Shown piece after piece: positions 1 to 7,758 of a stretch of DNA of 40,751 nucleotides; positions within the stretch are counted from its first letter, which is position 1, and every line of letters starts with the position of its first letter. The translations under genes and the position numbers were made by a program. The notes under the pieces were generated by a model that saw only the letters and a program-made list of their open reading frames with translations, was not told where the DNA came from and did not search any database. The DNA lies in assembly GCA_031254315.1 (NCBI GenBank), contig JAIRUQ010000100.1, positions 1 through 40,751 of the forward strand, read 5' to 3'. Origin of the DNA: Treponema sp. (lineage in GTDB: Bacteria > Spirochaetota > Spirochaetia > Treponematales > Breznakiellaceae).

Positions 1-325
1 TTCTGTCATAATCTTTTCCCGCCGCGGCAAGTACCTTCCTCTTTACTTCTTCCAAATCATTTGAAGGCTGCGCTTGCCTGATTTCGATATTATCCGATAA
101 ATTCCACGAAACAGGCGGAACATTTTGAAAACCCTGGGTAACGGGAGTCTTGTATGCCGGGGTAAAGTAAAATTCTACCTGGATGCCCGTTCTGGGAAAC
201 AGTCCTAAAAAGCCGCCGAATCTGATTTCCTTTGAACTGAATATACGAAACGGCCTTTTGTACTTTTCCATAATTTTAATTTCACAATCCTTGCGGCTGA
301 TTCCCTGTTCAATATACGTTTCCAT
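1..325 (-). CDS. flhF: FlhF, flagellar SRP-type GTPase (N-terminal part only)
   Basis: The ATG at 325 opens a frame that runs off the window edge, so only about 108 N-terminal residues are visible. It begins METYIEQGISRKDCEIKIME and contains IRFGGFLGLFPRTGIQVEFY, which is the small basic N-terminal region typical of FlhF, ahead of the GTPase domain that lies outside the window. FlhF is a signal-recognition-particle-like GTPase that helps set flagellar number and position. Its start lies one base after the natural flhA stop (TAA-T-ATG), so it is the next gene of the same operon. The identification rests on position after flhA and on this N-terminal resemblance, because the GTP-binding motifs are not in view. 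Confidence 0.8.
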   Translation of the reverse strand, partial: METYIEQGISRKDCEIKIMEKYKRPFRIFSSKEIRFGGFLGLFPRTGIQVEFYFTPAYKTPVTQGFQNVPPVSWNLSDNIEIRQAQPSNDLEEVKRKVLAAAGKDYDR

Positions 326-326
326 A

Positions 327-581
327 TTATTGCTCCGTTGGCGTATCTTCAATTCTTATCATTCCCACCGCTTCAGGAATTACTTCCGAAACAATTTCAG
401 GAACTGAAATAACCGCAAGATCAGGCAGTTCACGGTCGGTAGAATTTTTTACAAGGAAACGAGCCTGTTCAGAACAAAGTACAACAGGCATCCAGCCTTT
501 TTCCTTTACAGCCTTAACCGCATTGGCGACCGCTTTTATCCACGCCTTCTGTGTCGGCGGATCAAGCGCACAGACAATTCC
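327..581 (-). pseudogene. flhA: Severed C-terminal 84 codons of flhA
   Basis: Directly after the TAA at 582-584 the same reading frame stays open for 84 more codons to a TAA at 327-329. The translated tail (ALDPPTQKAWIKAV, MPVVLCSEQARFLVKN, LPDLAVISVPEIVSEVIPEA) matches the end of the cytoplasmic domain of FlhA, the part that docks export chaperones. Adding it brings the protein to about 705 residues, the usual FlhA length. The frame is therefore intact except for a single nonsense codon. No internal start with a good ribosome-binding site was seen for separate translation. Confidence 0.85.
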
Positions 582-2444
582 TTACGGAGTTTCATATTTA
601 CTGTCGATGATTCTCTGCTCAAGAGACGAATCTATCGTAAGCACCCGAAGCCTTTTGTCCTCATCGGCGTATTGCTGGCAAATTTGGCTTGCAAGAGCCT
701 GCCTTGCCTTCTCGGTGAGGAACCAGATATTTTTTGAAACAGGCGCGTAATCCGCGATTGATTCAAGAATTGATACCATGTTGCGTATCGAAACTTTTTC
801 GCGTAACAGACCGTGAAGTATCTTTTGAACTTCTGTTACGCGCAAACCTTTGCCCTCTCTTAACACTTCATCGACAACGGCGGGGTACTCTTTGCGCAGG
901 GTATCCAGAATCGCCTGAGTGTCCTGCAGACCCAGAATTTCCGCGGCGTGGCGGCGGATAATTTCCGTAAAATGAGTCGCAATAATGGACGGAGGATCCA
1001 CTACCGTGTAGCCGGCGCGTTCCGCCTCGTCTCTTCTTTCCTGATTTATCCAGACAGCCGGAAGCCCGAAGGCGGGGTCAACCGTTTTTTCTCCTTCCAT
1101 CACGGCTGTAGCTGTACCCGGATTTATGCAGAGGAAATAACCGAGACGTATTTTCCCCTTCCCTGAATCTACACCTTTTATTTTAAAACAGTACTCAGAA
1201 GGTTCCAGCATTGAATTGTCAATAATGCGCACCTTTGGAATCACAAGGCCAAGCTCAAGGGCAGACTGCCTCCTTACCCCCTGAACCCTTTCAAGAAGCT
1301 CCGCTCCTTTTTCTTTTTCAACCAGAGGTACAAGTCCGTAACCGAGTTCCAGAGAAAGGGAATCCAGCGGAACGACAGGAGAAATTTCTTCCGGTCTTTC
1401 ATCTTTGCGTTCTTTGCTCTTCGCCATCATTTCGTTAAAGCCTTCGGCGCGGCTTTGCGCTCTTCCAAGTCTGAACGCGTAAATACCGATAAGGACCGCC
1501 ATCGGGAAAAGCACATACCATGGGAAACCGGGAAGGAAGGAAAGAAACACAAGCACTCCCGAACATATCCAGTAAATGCTTGAATCCTTTGAAAAAAGCT
1601 GATCCACTACCTGGTCGGATAAATTCCCGACCGCGGCGGCGCGGGTAACAACAATACCCATTGCGGTGGAAATCAGCAAAGCCGGAAGCTGGGTGACAAG
1701 TCCGTCTCCGATTGCAAGGCTGATGTAATTGCTCACAACATTGCTTTCGCTGTACAGAACAGAACCGATTATAAATCCGCCAATCATTTCAACAATGATA
1801 ATGAAAATTCCGACCTTGACGTTACCTGAAATAAATTTACTAGCACCGTCCATTGACCCGTAAAAATCTGATTCTTTCTGTATCTGCGCTTTTCTTTTTT
1901 GAGACTCTTCTTCGGAAATTGAGCCGGAGCTGTACTCGGTTTCTACAGCCATCATCTTTACCTGCATACTGTCCAAAGTAAAGCGCGCCGCAACTTCGGA
2001 AACGCGGGTTGCTCCCTTTGTGATAACAATTAACTGCACCGCGATAATGATCACAAATATAATAGAACCAACTACAATGCCCTCGTTTCCTTTTGAACCG
2101 ACAACAAAGCTGGAGAAAGCCCTTATCATCTGCCCGTCAAAGTTCGCTCCCTTAGTCAATATAAGCCGTGTTGAAGAAACGTTAAGCGCAAGACTGAATA
2201 CAGTAGATACCAGCAGTAATGTCGGAAAAAGACTGAATTCCGTAGGTCTTTGAGTATAAAGCACAATAAGCAGTATCAAAAGAGAGAAAACGAGGTTAAT
2301 CGCCATAAGCGCGTCAAGGACGATTGTGGGCATGGGAAGAATAATCGCAAGCACAATGGTAATTACAGCGACAGCAGGGAAGCTGTCCTTGAGGAATCCC
2401 AAAGGGTTGCGTGAATTATCTGCGCCAGCTACAGCATCAGCCAT
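582..2444 (-). CDS. flhA: FlhA flagellar export gate protein, cut by an in-frame stop
   Basis: FlhA is the major gate subunit of the flagellar type III export apparatus in the inner membrane. Residues 20-330 hold the multi-pass membrane domain, with the RVSEVAARFTLDSM stretch near residue 147 and GDGLVTQLPALL near 246. The soluble domain follows and includes GLVIPKVRIIDNS. The ATG at 2444 is preceded by GAGAGG at good spacing. At 620 residues the product is about 85 residues short, ending at KYETP followed by TAA, while the normal continuation lies directly downstream in frame. A single base change (for example GAA to TAA) explains it. Possible explanations are a real nonsense mutation, readthrough, or a sequencing error. 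It lies 12 bases after flhB and just before flhF. Confidence 0.95.
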   Translation of the reverse strand: MADAVAGADNSRNPLGFLKDSFPAVAVITIVLAIILPMPTIVLDALMAINLVFSLLILLIVLYTQRPTEFSLFPTLLLVSTVFSLALNVSSTRLILTKGANFDGQMIRAFSSFVVGSKGNEGIVVGSIIFVIIIAVQLIVITKGATRVSEVAARFTLDSMQVKMMAVETEYSSGSISEEESQKRKAQIQKESDFYGSMDGASKFISGNVKVGIFIIIVEMIGGFIIGSVLYSESNVVSNYISLAIGDGLVTQLPALLISTAMGIVVTRAAAVGNLSDQVVDQLFSKDSSIYWICSGVLVFLSFLPGFPWYVLFPMAVLIGIYAFRLGRAQSRAEGFNEMMAKSKERKDERPEEISPVVPLDSLSLELGYGLVPLVEKEKGAELLERVQGVRRQSALELGLVIPKVRIIDNSMLEPSEYCFKIKGVDSGKGKIRLGYFLCINPGTATAVMEGEKTVDPAFGLPAVWINQERRDEAERAGYTVVDPPSIIATHFTEIIRRHAAEILGLQDTQAILDTLRKEYPAVVDEVLREGKGLRVTEVQKILHGLLREKVSIRNMVSILESIADYAPVSKNIWFLTEKARQALASQICQQYADEDKRLRVLTIDSSLEQRIIDSKYETP

Positions 2445-2456
2445 TTATACCTCTCA

Positions 2457-3797
2457 TTACGCGCTCATCCTTTGGCGTCGTTCCTGATTAAGACGCCACA
2501 CCTTGCTTAAAATTAAAGCGACTGTATTCCAGTACGCCTCCGGGATAACATCCCCTACATCGGTTTCACGGTACAGCGCCCAAGCTAGGGGTTTATTTTC
2601 TACAAGCGGAACCCCGCTATCCTGCGCTATCTGCCTGATCCTTGCCGCCATTTCATCAGCGCCAAGAGCGGTAACTGTAGGACCAATCATCGATTTTTGG
2701 TCGTACTGCAGAGCCACGGCAAGGTGAGTCGGGTTTGTTATTACAACATCCGCTTTTGGAACTGATGTGGAAATATTCTGTCTTAACAGTTCGCGGAAAC
2801 GACTACGAATCCTGCTCTGTATCTGCGGATCGGCTTCGTACATTTTCAATTCTTCTTTTATCTCATGCCTTGTCATCTTGTGCCGTTCGCGGAAACGATA
2901 CCGCTGGAAAAAATAATCCGCTATTGAAAGAATAAGCAACAAAACCGCAACAACTATAATCATTTTTATAGCGATTGAAGCTACCAAAGTAAGACCGGAA
3001 TAGACATCCCCTTTTTGCAGATTGAGCAATTTTTCAAGCTCTGAGCTTATAAAAAGATACGCGACAACTCCAATAATCACAATTTTAGCGAGAGACTTGC
3101 CAAGATTAAAAAGTCCTTCCGACGAAAAGATACGCTTGAAATATTTTCCGAACTTGGGTATTGCCTTAGAAAAGTTAGGAGTAATAGGTTTTGTTGTAAA
3201 CAGAAAACCACCAAGCTGAACTAAATTTGAAAAAATAGCCGCAAAAACCGCTACAGCAAGAATAGGAACTGCAAGCTTTATAAAATATATGAAAAAATTC
3301 CCAACGACAATCGTGTCTTTTGTCGGGTCTAATTCTACAGCACGCAGGAAGAAAAAGCGAACCATCTCTACACAGGTTTTCAACATTGACGGAGCCATGA
3401 AAAGCAGTAGTAGGGCGGGCAAAAATAATCCTATCGCCCCGACCAGTTCCTGACTTTTTATTACTTGCCCTTCTTCACGCAGTCGTTTGAGTTTATGCTC
3501 GGTAGGCTGTTCAGTCTTCCCCGGCGCATCCTCATCATCTTCATCCGAAAACCACTGCAAATGAATGAATGGGACAGCAAACAGCGATACCTGATTGATA
3601 AAGGGGTTTTCAATTTCATTGCTCATTGCTAACCGCTCATTGCTAATTGGGCGCACTACTCGGACTAAAGTCCTCGCGCATTTTTCATCACATTGACCTT
3701 CTTTAGCGCCACGCTGTGCTGATTTATTCATCCACACGGCTTTGCCGTGCATACTTGGGCGTTGCTCATTGCTAATTGCTAATTGTTCATTACTCAT
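2457..3797 (-). CDS. flhB: FlhB export-apparatus switch protein with repeat-encoded N-terminal extension
   Basis: FlhB switches export specificity from hook to filament proteins. The core from about residue 62 carries the motif GKTEQPTEHKLKRLREEGQV, four membrane segments, and the autocleavage site NPTH followed by LAVAL near residue 355. The first 61 residues are not FlhB-like. They are encoded by heptanucleotide repeats (MSNEQLAISNEQ, ISNERLAMSNE) flanking a structured repeat at 3651-3762, and all of it stays in frame. The start overlaps the fliR stop as TAATG, which suggests translational coupling and supports translation of the extension. A second possible start is the ATG of MSNEIENPF near residue 59. 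Without the extension the protein would be about 385 residues, close to the family norm. Confidence 0.95.
   Translation of the reverse strand: MSNEQLAISNEQRPSMHGKAVWMNKSAQRGAKEGQCDEKCARTLVRVVRPISNERLAMSNEIENPFINQVSLFAVPFIHLQWFSDEDDEDAPGKTEQPTEHKLKRLREEGQVIKSQELVGAIGLFLPALLLLFMAPSMLKTCVEMVRFFFLRAVELDPTKDTIVVGNFFIYFIKLAVPILAVAVFAAIFSNLVQLGGFLFTTKPITPNFSKAIPKFGKYFKRIFSSEGLFNLGKSLAKIVIIGVVAYLFISSELEKLLNLQKGDVYSGLTLVASIAIKMIIVVAVLLLILSIADYFFQRYRFRERHKMTRHEIKEELKMYEADPQIQSRIRSRFRELLRQNISTSVPKADVVITNPTHLAVALQYDQKSMIGPTVTALGADEMAARIRQIAQDSGVPLVENKPLAWALYRETDVGDVIPEAYWNTVALILSKVWRLNQERRQRMSA
3611..3797 (-). repeat. Heptanucleotide repeat arrays flanking repeat copy A
   Basis: On the minus strand, five degenerate heptamers of the type CAATGAG/TAATGAG/CAATTAG lie on each side of the structured repeat (about 3763-3797 and 3613-3650). 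They encode the peptide pattern SNEQLAISNEQ at the start of FlhB. A similar array lies at 14733-14766. Heptamers are not a multiple of three, so a gain or loss of one unit would shift the flhB frame. Confidence 0.75.
3651..3762 (+). repeat. Structured dispersed repeat, copy A (inside flhB)
   Basis: About 112 bp beginning GCGCACTACTCGG and ending CTTGGGCG. It contains two hairpins: GGACT-AA-AGTCC at 3662-3673 and CACGGC-TTT-GCCGTG at 3735-3749. Between them is a conserved core with CATTGACC, TAGCGCCACGC and TGATTTATT. Two other copies occur at 9772-9886 and, inverted, at 29439-29551. Here the element lies within the N-terminal coding region of flhB without breaking the frame. Confidence 0.85.
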
Positions 3798-4675
3798 TAG
3801 TATCCCCTCCCCCCGTCCGTAATTTGCCGTCCAATTTGGGTGTAGAGACTTTGAATACTGCCAAAACCGGAATCGATCACATGGGTAAAGGCTTCTATCA
3901 TAAAAGGCAGTGAAAGAAGAATTAACATAAAAGCTGTTAAAATTGAAATTGGAAAGCCCTCTGAAAGAATATTTACCTGAGGAGCCGCTTTAGAAATTAA
4001 TCCTGTAGTAAGGGATGTAAGGAACAGAGTGCCAAGAATCGGCAGTGAAATAACAAACGCGTCCATGAATAAACGCGAAAGCCCGGAAGCCATCATGCCT
4101 ACAACAGGCTCTCTGCCGTCAACAAGCGAAATGATGTTAATTGTCTGCACCGAACGCCAAAAACCTCCAAGGAAAAGCTGATGAAAGCCGCCTATTGTAA
4201 CAAAAATCAACATTGACACAAGATTGAAATACTGACCCATAAGCGGATTTTCAACTTGGGCTACCGGGTCAAATGTTTCCGAAGCACCAAATCCCATTTG
4301 AAGTGAAAAGAACTGCCCTGCCGTAGAAAAAGCGGCAAAAATGACAGTCATGTAAAAGCCGATAATTATGCCGATTATCCCCTCGCCAATAAGGAGCAGA
4401 AGGAAACGAAGACTGAACACCTCATAACGCAGATCGCTTAATTCGCCGCCGGGAAGTGTTACAAGACCAGAAGGAGAGTTAGCCGCCATATAAATTTCCG
4501 CTGTGGGAAGGACAGCAAAAGCGGCAAGACCGGCAAGCGCTATTTTCGCGGTCTGCGGAACCGCTTCTGAAGAAAGAAGCGGAGCGACTTGTATCATAGC
4601 GAAAGCTCTGGCGGCGATTAAGAGAAAAACCGGACCAAATGAGAGAATATTCTGTAAAATGGGCGCGTCTATCAC
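3797..4675 (-). CDS. fliR: FliR flagellar export gate protein
   Basis: A hydrophobic protein of 292 residues with about six membrane segments (VFLLIAARAFAMIQ, ALAGLAAFAVLP, GIIIGFYMTVIFAAFSTAG) and the FliR-typical stretch ASETFDPVAQVENPLMGQY. FliR packs with FliP and FliQ into the helical export gate at the centre of the basal body. The start is a GTG at 4675 with AAAGG just upstream. It follows fliQ after an 8-base gap, and its stop overlaps the flhB start. Nothing suggests damage. Confidence 0.95.
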   Translation of the reverse strand: MIDAPILQNILSFGPVFLLIAARAFAMIQVAPLLSSEAVPQTAKIALAGLAAFAVLPTAEIYMAANSPSGLVTLPGGELSDLRYEVFSLRFLLLLIGEGIIGIIIGFYMTVIFAAFSTAGQFFSLQMGFGASETFDPVAQVENPLMGQYFNLVSMLIFVTIGGFHQLFLGGFWRSVQTINIISLVDGREPVVGMMASGLSRLFMDAFVISLPILGTLFLTSLTTGLISKAAPQVNILSEGFPISILTAFMLILLSLPFMIEAFTHVIDSGFGSIQSLYTQIGRQITDGGRGY

Positions 4676-4683
4676 TACCTTTC

Positions 4684-4953
4684 CTACCTCACCATATCTG
4701 GAATTTTACTGAACAGGTCTTTTGTGTATTCGCCAAGAGAGCTGAACATAAATCCGCCAAGAAGCGCAAGCATTCCTAAAATAACAAACATCTTTGGAAC
4801 AAATGTGAGCGTCTGCTCCTGAATTGACGTAGCCGCCTGCAGTATCGCTACAATCAAACCGACAATTAACGCGGATAACAATAAAGGAGCCGCGATCATC
4901 AGCACCTGAAATATTCCACCGCGTAAAATAGTTATTGCGTCTCCTATACTCAT
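4684..4953 (-). CDS. fliQ: FliQ flagellar export gate protein
   Basis: At 89 residues with two long membrane helices (PLLLSALIVGLIVAILQAAT, and MFVILGMLALLGGFMF), it has the length and hairpin topology of FliQ. The motif QAATSIQEQTLTFVPK between the helices is the family signature. Several copies of FliQ surround FliP and FliR in the export gate. It starts at an ATG seven bases after fliP and ends just before fliR, so it is part of a tightly packed operon. Confidence 0.95.
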   Translation of the reverse strand: MSIGDAITILRGGIFQVLMIAAPLLLSALIVGLIVAILQAATSIQEQTLTFVPKMFVILGMLALLGGFMFSSLGEYTKDLFSKIPDMVR

Positions 4954-4960
4954 AACACAC

Positions 4961-5854
4961 CTACATAAAAGAACGGACCAATTGTTCCGTCAATAATCCC
5001 CATCCGTCAACAAGGATAAAAAGGATTAGCTTGAATGGCATGGAGATCATTACAGGAGGGAGCATGATCATACCCATGGACATGAGGGCGCTCGCCACTA
5101 CCATGTCGATTACTATAAACGGAATAAAGAGATATATTCCGATTTTAAAAGCTACAGTAAGCTCATTAAGAATGAACGCCGGAATTAAAACATAAGTAGG
5201 AACATCAGCTAATGTATTAGGACGGTCAAGACCGCGCATTGCCATAAAAAGCCGTATGTTCTCCGGTCGCTCACTCATCTGGCTGTACATAAAAACTCTT
5301 AAAGGGGCTTCCGCTTCCCTGTAGGCATTCTCCACAGAAAGCTCTCCTGTGGAAAGCGGACGAAGCGAGTTAGTATAAATTATACTAAATGTAGGCCACA
5401 TGATAAGAACGGTAAGAAAGAGTGATATTCCTAAAATCACCTGATTTGGCGGAACCTGCTGTAATGAAAGAGCGCGCTTGATAAAATCCAGAACAATGGA
5501 AATACGCAAAAAACTTGTCATCAAAATAATGATACTTGGCGCTAGAGAAAGCACCGTTAAAAGTAATAACAACTGTAATGAAAAAGCCACTTCCTGCCCG
5601 GTGGAAGGATTTCGGACAGTCAAGTCAATAAAAGGAATAACAGGAGGAGGCGGGGGCGTGATTATATTCATCGTCCCCTGCACAGCCATATCCGGGAAAG
5701 GCTCCGCCTGCGCGTTTGCGACGGCTGGGAAACAAATTGACATAACAACAAGCAGGGCGATTAAACACAGAGTTTTACCGAAAAGCCGCCTATTTTCAAG
5801 CAGGTCAGAGATTGCTCTTAACAGTCCTTTACAAAGTATTGTTATCTGCATCAT
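4961..5854 (-). CDS. fliP: FliP flagellar export gate protein
   Basis: A protein of 297 residues with a signal peptide (about residues 25-48, ending VANAQA) followed by the FliP family domain. Visible family motifs are PSIIILMTSFLRISIVL, QQVPPNQVILGISLFLT, FILNELTVAFKIGIYLFIPF and IDMVVASALMSMGM. FliP pentamers form the core of the export pore with FliR and FliQ. The start overlaps the fliO stop (ATGA); ATGATG gives two adjacent start choices. The cleaved signal peptide is usual for this family. Confidence 0.96.
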   Translation of the reverse strand: MMQITILCKGLLRAISDLLENRRLFGKTLCLIALLVVMSICFPAVANAQAEPFPDMAVQGTMNIITPPPPPVIPFIDLTVRNPSTGQEVAFSLQLLLLLTVLSLAPSIIILMTSFLRISIVLDFIKRALSLQQVPPNQVILGISLFLTVLIMWPTFSIIYTNSLRPLSTGELSVENAYREAEAPLRVFMYSQMSERPENIRLFMAMRGLDRPNTLADVPTYVLIPAFILNELTVAFKIGIYLFIPFIVIDMVVASALMSMGMIMLPPVMISMPFKLILFILVDGWGLLTEQLVRSFM

Positions 5855-6450
5855 AGCCCCTTGAGCCTTTCGCGGCGTTTGCGAATTTCATCAACGCCGG
5901 GAATGCTTTTTTCCGCCTGAGCTCCAAAACGCCTAAGCAGAGCGAGAAAATCAGGGAAACGACCGGGTGTTTGCGCGGTTTTTTTGGAATCTTCCAGCAA
6001 CATCGCGTCTATTATTTCCTTGTCGTCTATTTCGCTTATAAGGCTGACAGTCCCTTCGCCCGCTCCGACAAGCCATGCCTTAGAGCCGACAGAAACGATA
6101 TGCACATAACGGTTTAATCCGATAGAAGAACTTGCCAAAACTTTTAAGAAGGGGTCATTGGTAACAGTCTGTTTTGAAGAACGCTTAATAACAAAAACAA
6201 TCCCGTAGATTGCCGCCGCCGCCAGAGCTAAAACCAGTATCATTCTGATTACAAGCCAGATCGACGAGCCAGTTCCCGGCGCAGAAGGCGTGCCGGTATC
6301 TCTAAGGGGCATACCCTCCTCGGCAATTCGGTGCTGGTCTTCAACAGCAGGGGACGGATCGACAGACGTATCAGGCATATCTTGGGCGGAGATAGGTGTT
6401 ATTTGAGCGAAAAGCCCCACTGCTAAAAGGAGCAGGGCAAATTTAGACAC
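5851..6450 (-). CDS. fliO: FliO (FliZ-type) export-gate assembly protein
   Basis: A protein of 199 residues with an N-terminal signal peptide (ALLLLAVGLFAQITPISAQ), an acidic low-complexity stretch, one membrane segment near residues 65-88 (SSIWLVIRMILVLALAAAAI), and a cytoplasmic domain beginning KRSSKQTVTNDPFLKVLAS. This layout and the place directly before fliP fit FliO, which helps FliP assemble. FliO proteins are poorly conserved, so the call leans on topology and position. The start is a GTG at 6450 with GGGAGGG about 12 bases upstream. It is the first gene after the terminator at 6555-6580 and has its own candidate promoter. Confidence 0.82.
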   Translation of the reverse strand: MSKFALLLLAVGLFAQITPISAQDMPDTSVDPSPAVEDQHRIAEEGMPLRDTGTPSAPGTGSSIWLVIRMILVLALAAAAIYGIVFVIKRSSKQTVTNDPFLKVLASSSIGLNRYVHIVSVGSKAWLVGAGEGTVSLISEIDDKEIIDAMLLEDSKKTAQTPGRFPDFLALLRRFGAQAEKSIPGVDEIRKRRERLKGL

Positions 6451-6490
6451 TTTCAGTTCTTACCCTCCCAGATCAAACTGATTTTCACTA

Positions 6491-6519
6491 ATAGTATACT
6501 ATCTATGGAAATAAATCAA
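6491..6519 (-). promoter_or_regulatory. Candidate sigma-70 promoter for fliO-flhF
   Basis: On the minus strand, TTGATT (6514-6519) is followed after 17 bp by TACTAT (6491-6496), about 40 bases before the fliO start. The -10 area lies in the palindrome ATAGTATACTAT (6491-6502). It sits downstream of the terminator at 6555-6580, so the export-gate genes probably have their own transcription start. Confidence 0.6.
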
Positions 6520-6554
6520 GCGAAAACGGGAGAAAATGCCTAAAAAGACACAAA

Positions 6555-6580
6555 AAAAAGACCGGTTACCCGGTCTTTTT
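6555..6580. terminator. Hairpin terminator between fliY and fliO
   Basis: AAAAGACCGG, loop TTAC, CCGGTCTTTT forms a perfect 10-bp stem ending in a T run on either strand. It lies 50 bases after the fliY stop and should stop transcripts from fliL-fliM-fliY before fliO. Confidence 0.85.
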
Positions 6581-6630
6581 CGCTATTTTTACTGAATTCT
6601 GTCTACTAAGAGACATTTTTTGAACGACTG

Positions 6631-7758
6631 TTAATTATACCCCATATCGTTGATCCGCTCCATCGGGGAAACAATTTCTGTTACGCGCACACCGAAGTTT
6701 TCATCGATGACTACAACTTCGCCCTTTGCTATGAGCTTGTGGTTGACAAGAATGTCAACAGGTTCGCCGGCAAGTTTGTCCAGCTCAATAATTGTTCCTT
6801 CACCCATGCCTAAAATTTCTTTAATAAGCTTACGAGTGCGTCCGAGTTCTACGGTCATCTCCATTGAGACGTCCATAATTAGACCAATATTACCAGCTTC
6901 ATGCGGACCGAGACGCGGTTGCATAAGGTTGGGGAATTGTACAGATTGTACATTGGTCGGTCCAAGATTAGATGATTGCATACCACCTCCCATTCCCATT
7001 CCTCCCATATTCATTCCTCCCATGTCCATACCTTGCATTCCCATGCCCCCCATGTTCATTCCACTGTTCTGCATAGCAGGCGCTCCAGATGAGCTACCAC
7101 TCAAGCTGTTAGAAATATCAGCCGCCGGCGCCGCGCCAAGAATTTCCCACACTTGATTGCCGACATTGTCGCCTAAATCAAGGCTATAACTCATTACGGC
7201 AAAATCTCCGGCAGGAAGCGCCGCCGCCGCTTTTGGGACATTCGCCGCTGTCGGAGACGCGGCGGCTATCGATTTATTTCCTGTTTTATCGGTTAAAGAG
7301 GTAATTTGGGTTCCCACCATCTGGGAAATCACCTCTCCTATTACCGACATTGCCATATCGTCAAGCTGAATATTGTCTTCTTTGGTCATCAGGCTCGCTA
7401 TAGTTCTGGCAGATTCCTCAGGAAGAAGGAAAAGATGTTCGCCTGGAAAACCGGAAGTGTAGTTTGCCTGAACGACAGTTACCATATCCGGCAACTGTCC
7501 TAAAAGACTGTCCCGTGAAGAAGATTCTACTTCAGGACCGTTTAGCGTCGCTTGAGCGCCTGTAAGAGCGGCAAGATTGCCGGAAAGCGCGTTTGTAGTT
7601 GAGGAAAAAAACTGTTCCAGCGCGGCAATGTTAAATCCTGCGCCGCCTGCCGGAGCCGTCATTGTAGCCGCCGGAGCGCCTCCGCTCATTGACGATGAAT
7701 CTACACCAGCCAACAATGCGTCTATTTCATCCTGTGAAAGTGCGCCATCGCTCATCAT
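6631..7758 (-). CDS. fliY: FliY/FliN flagellar motor switch protein
   Basis: A protein of 375 residues, far longer than enteric FliN. It begins with the FliM-like peptide LSQDEIDALLAG, which in FliM homologues binds CheY-P. A CheC-like middle domain (about 60-215) contains FPGEHLFLLPEESAR and DDMAMSVIGEVISQMVG. A Met/Gly-rich linker covers residues 235-262, and the C-terminal SpoA/FliN domain (about 280-375) includes VELGRTRKLIKEILGMGEGT and KGEVVVIDENFGVRVTEIV. It is part of the switch complex on the cytoplasmic face of the motor; CheC-like domains in FliY can act on CheY-P, though catalytic residues were not checked. The start overlaps fliM by four bases (ATGA). Confidence 0.93.
   Translation of the reverse strand: MMSDGALSQDEIDALLAGVDSSSMSGGAPAATMTAPAGGAGFNIAALEQFFSSTTNALSGNLAALTGAQATLNGPEVESSSRDSLLGQLPDMVTVVQANYTSGFPGEHLFLLPEESARTIASLMTKEDNIQLDDMAMSVIGEVISQMVGTQITSLTDKTGNKSIAAASPTAANVPKAAAALPAGDFAVMSYSLDLGDNVGNQVWEILGAAPAADISNSLSGSSSGAPAMQNSGMNMGGMGMQGMDMGGMNMGGMGMGGGMQSSNLGPTNVQSVQFPNLMQPRLGPHEAGNIGLIMDVSMEMTVELGRTRKLIKEILGMGEGTIIELDKLAGEPVDILVNHKLIAKGEVVVIDENFGVRVTEIVSPMERINDMGYN

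Noticed and set aside
523-1438. Several open frames on the plus strand opposite flhA
   Set aside because: They are antisense to a clearly coding gene, have no ribosome-binding sites or recognisable domains, and follow the codon pattern of flhA.
6650-7156. 168-codon plus-strand frame opposite fliY
   Set aside because: It mirrors the Met/Gly-rich linker and SpoA domain of fliY and has low-complexity Pro/Ile content; no independent signals.
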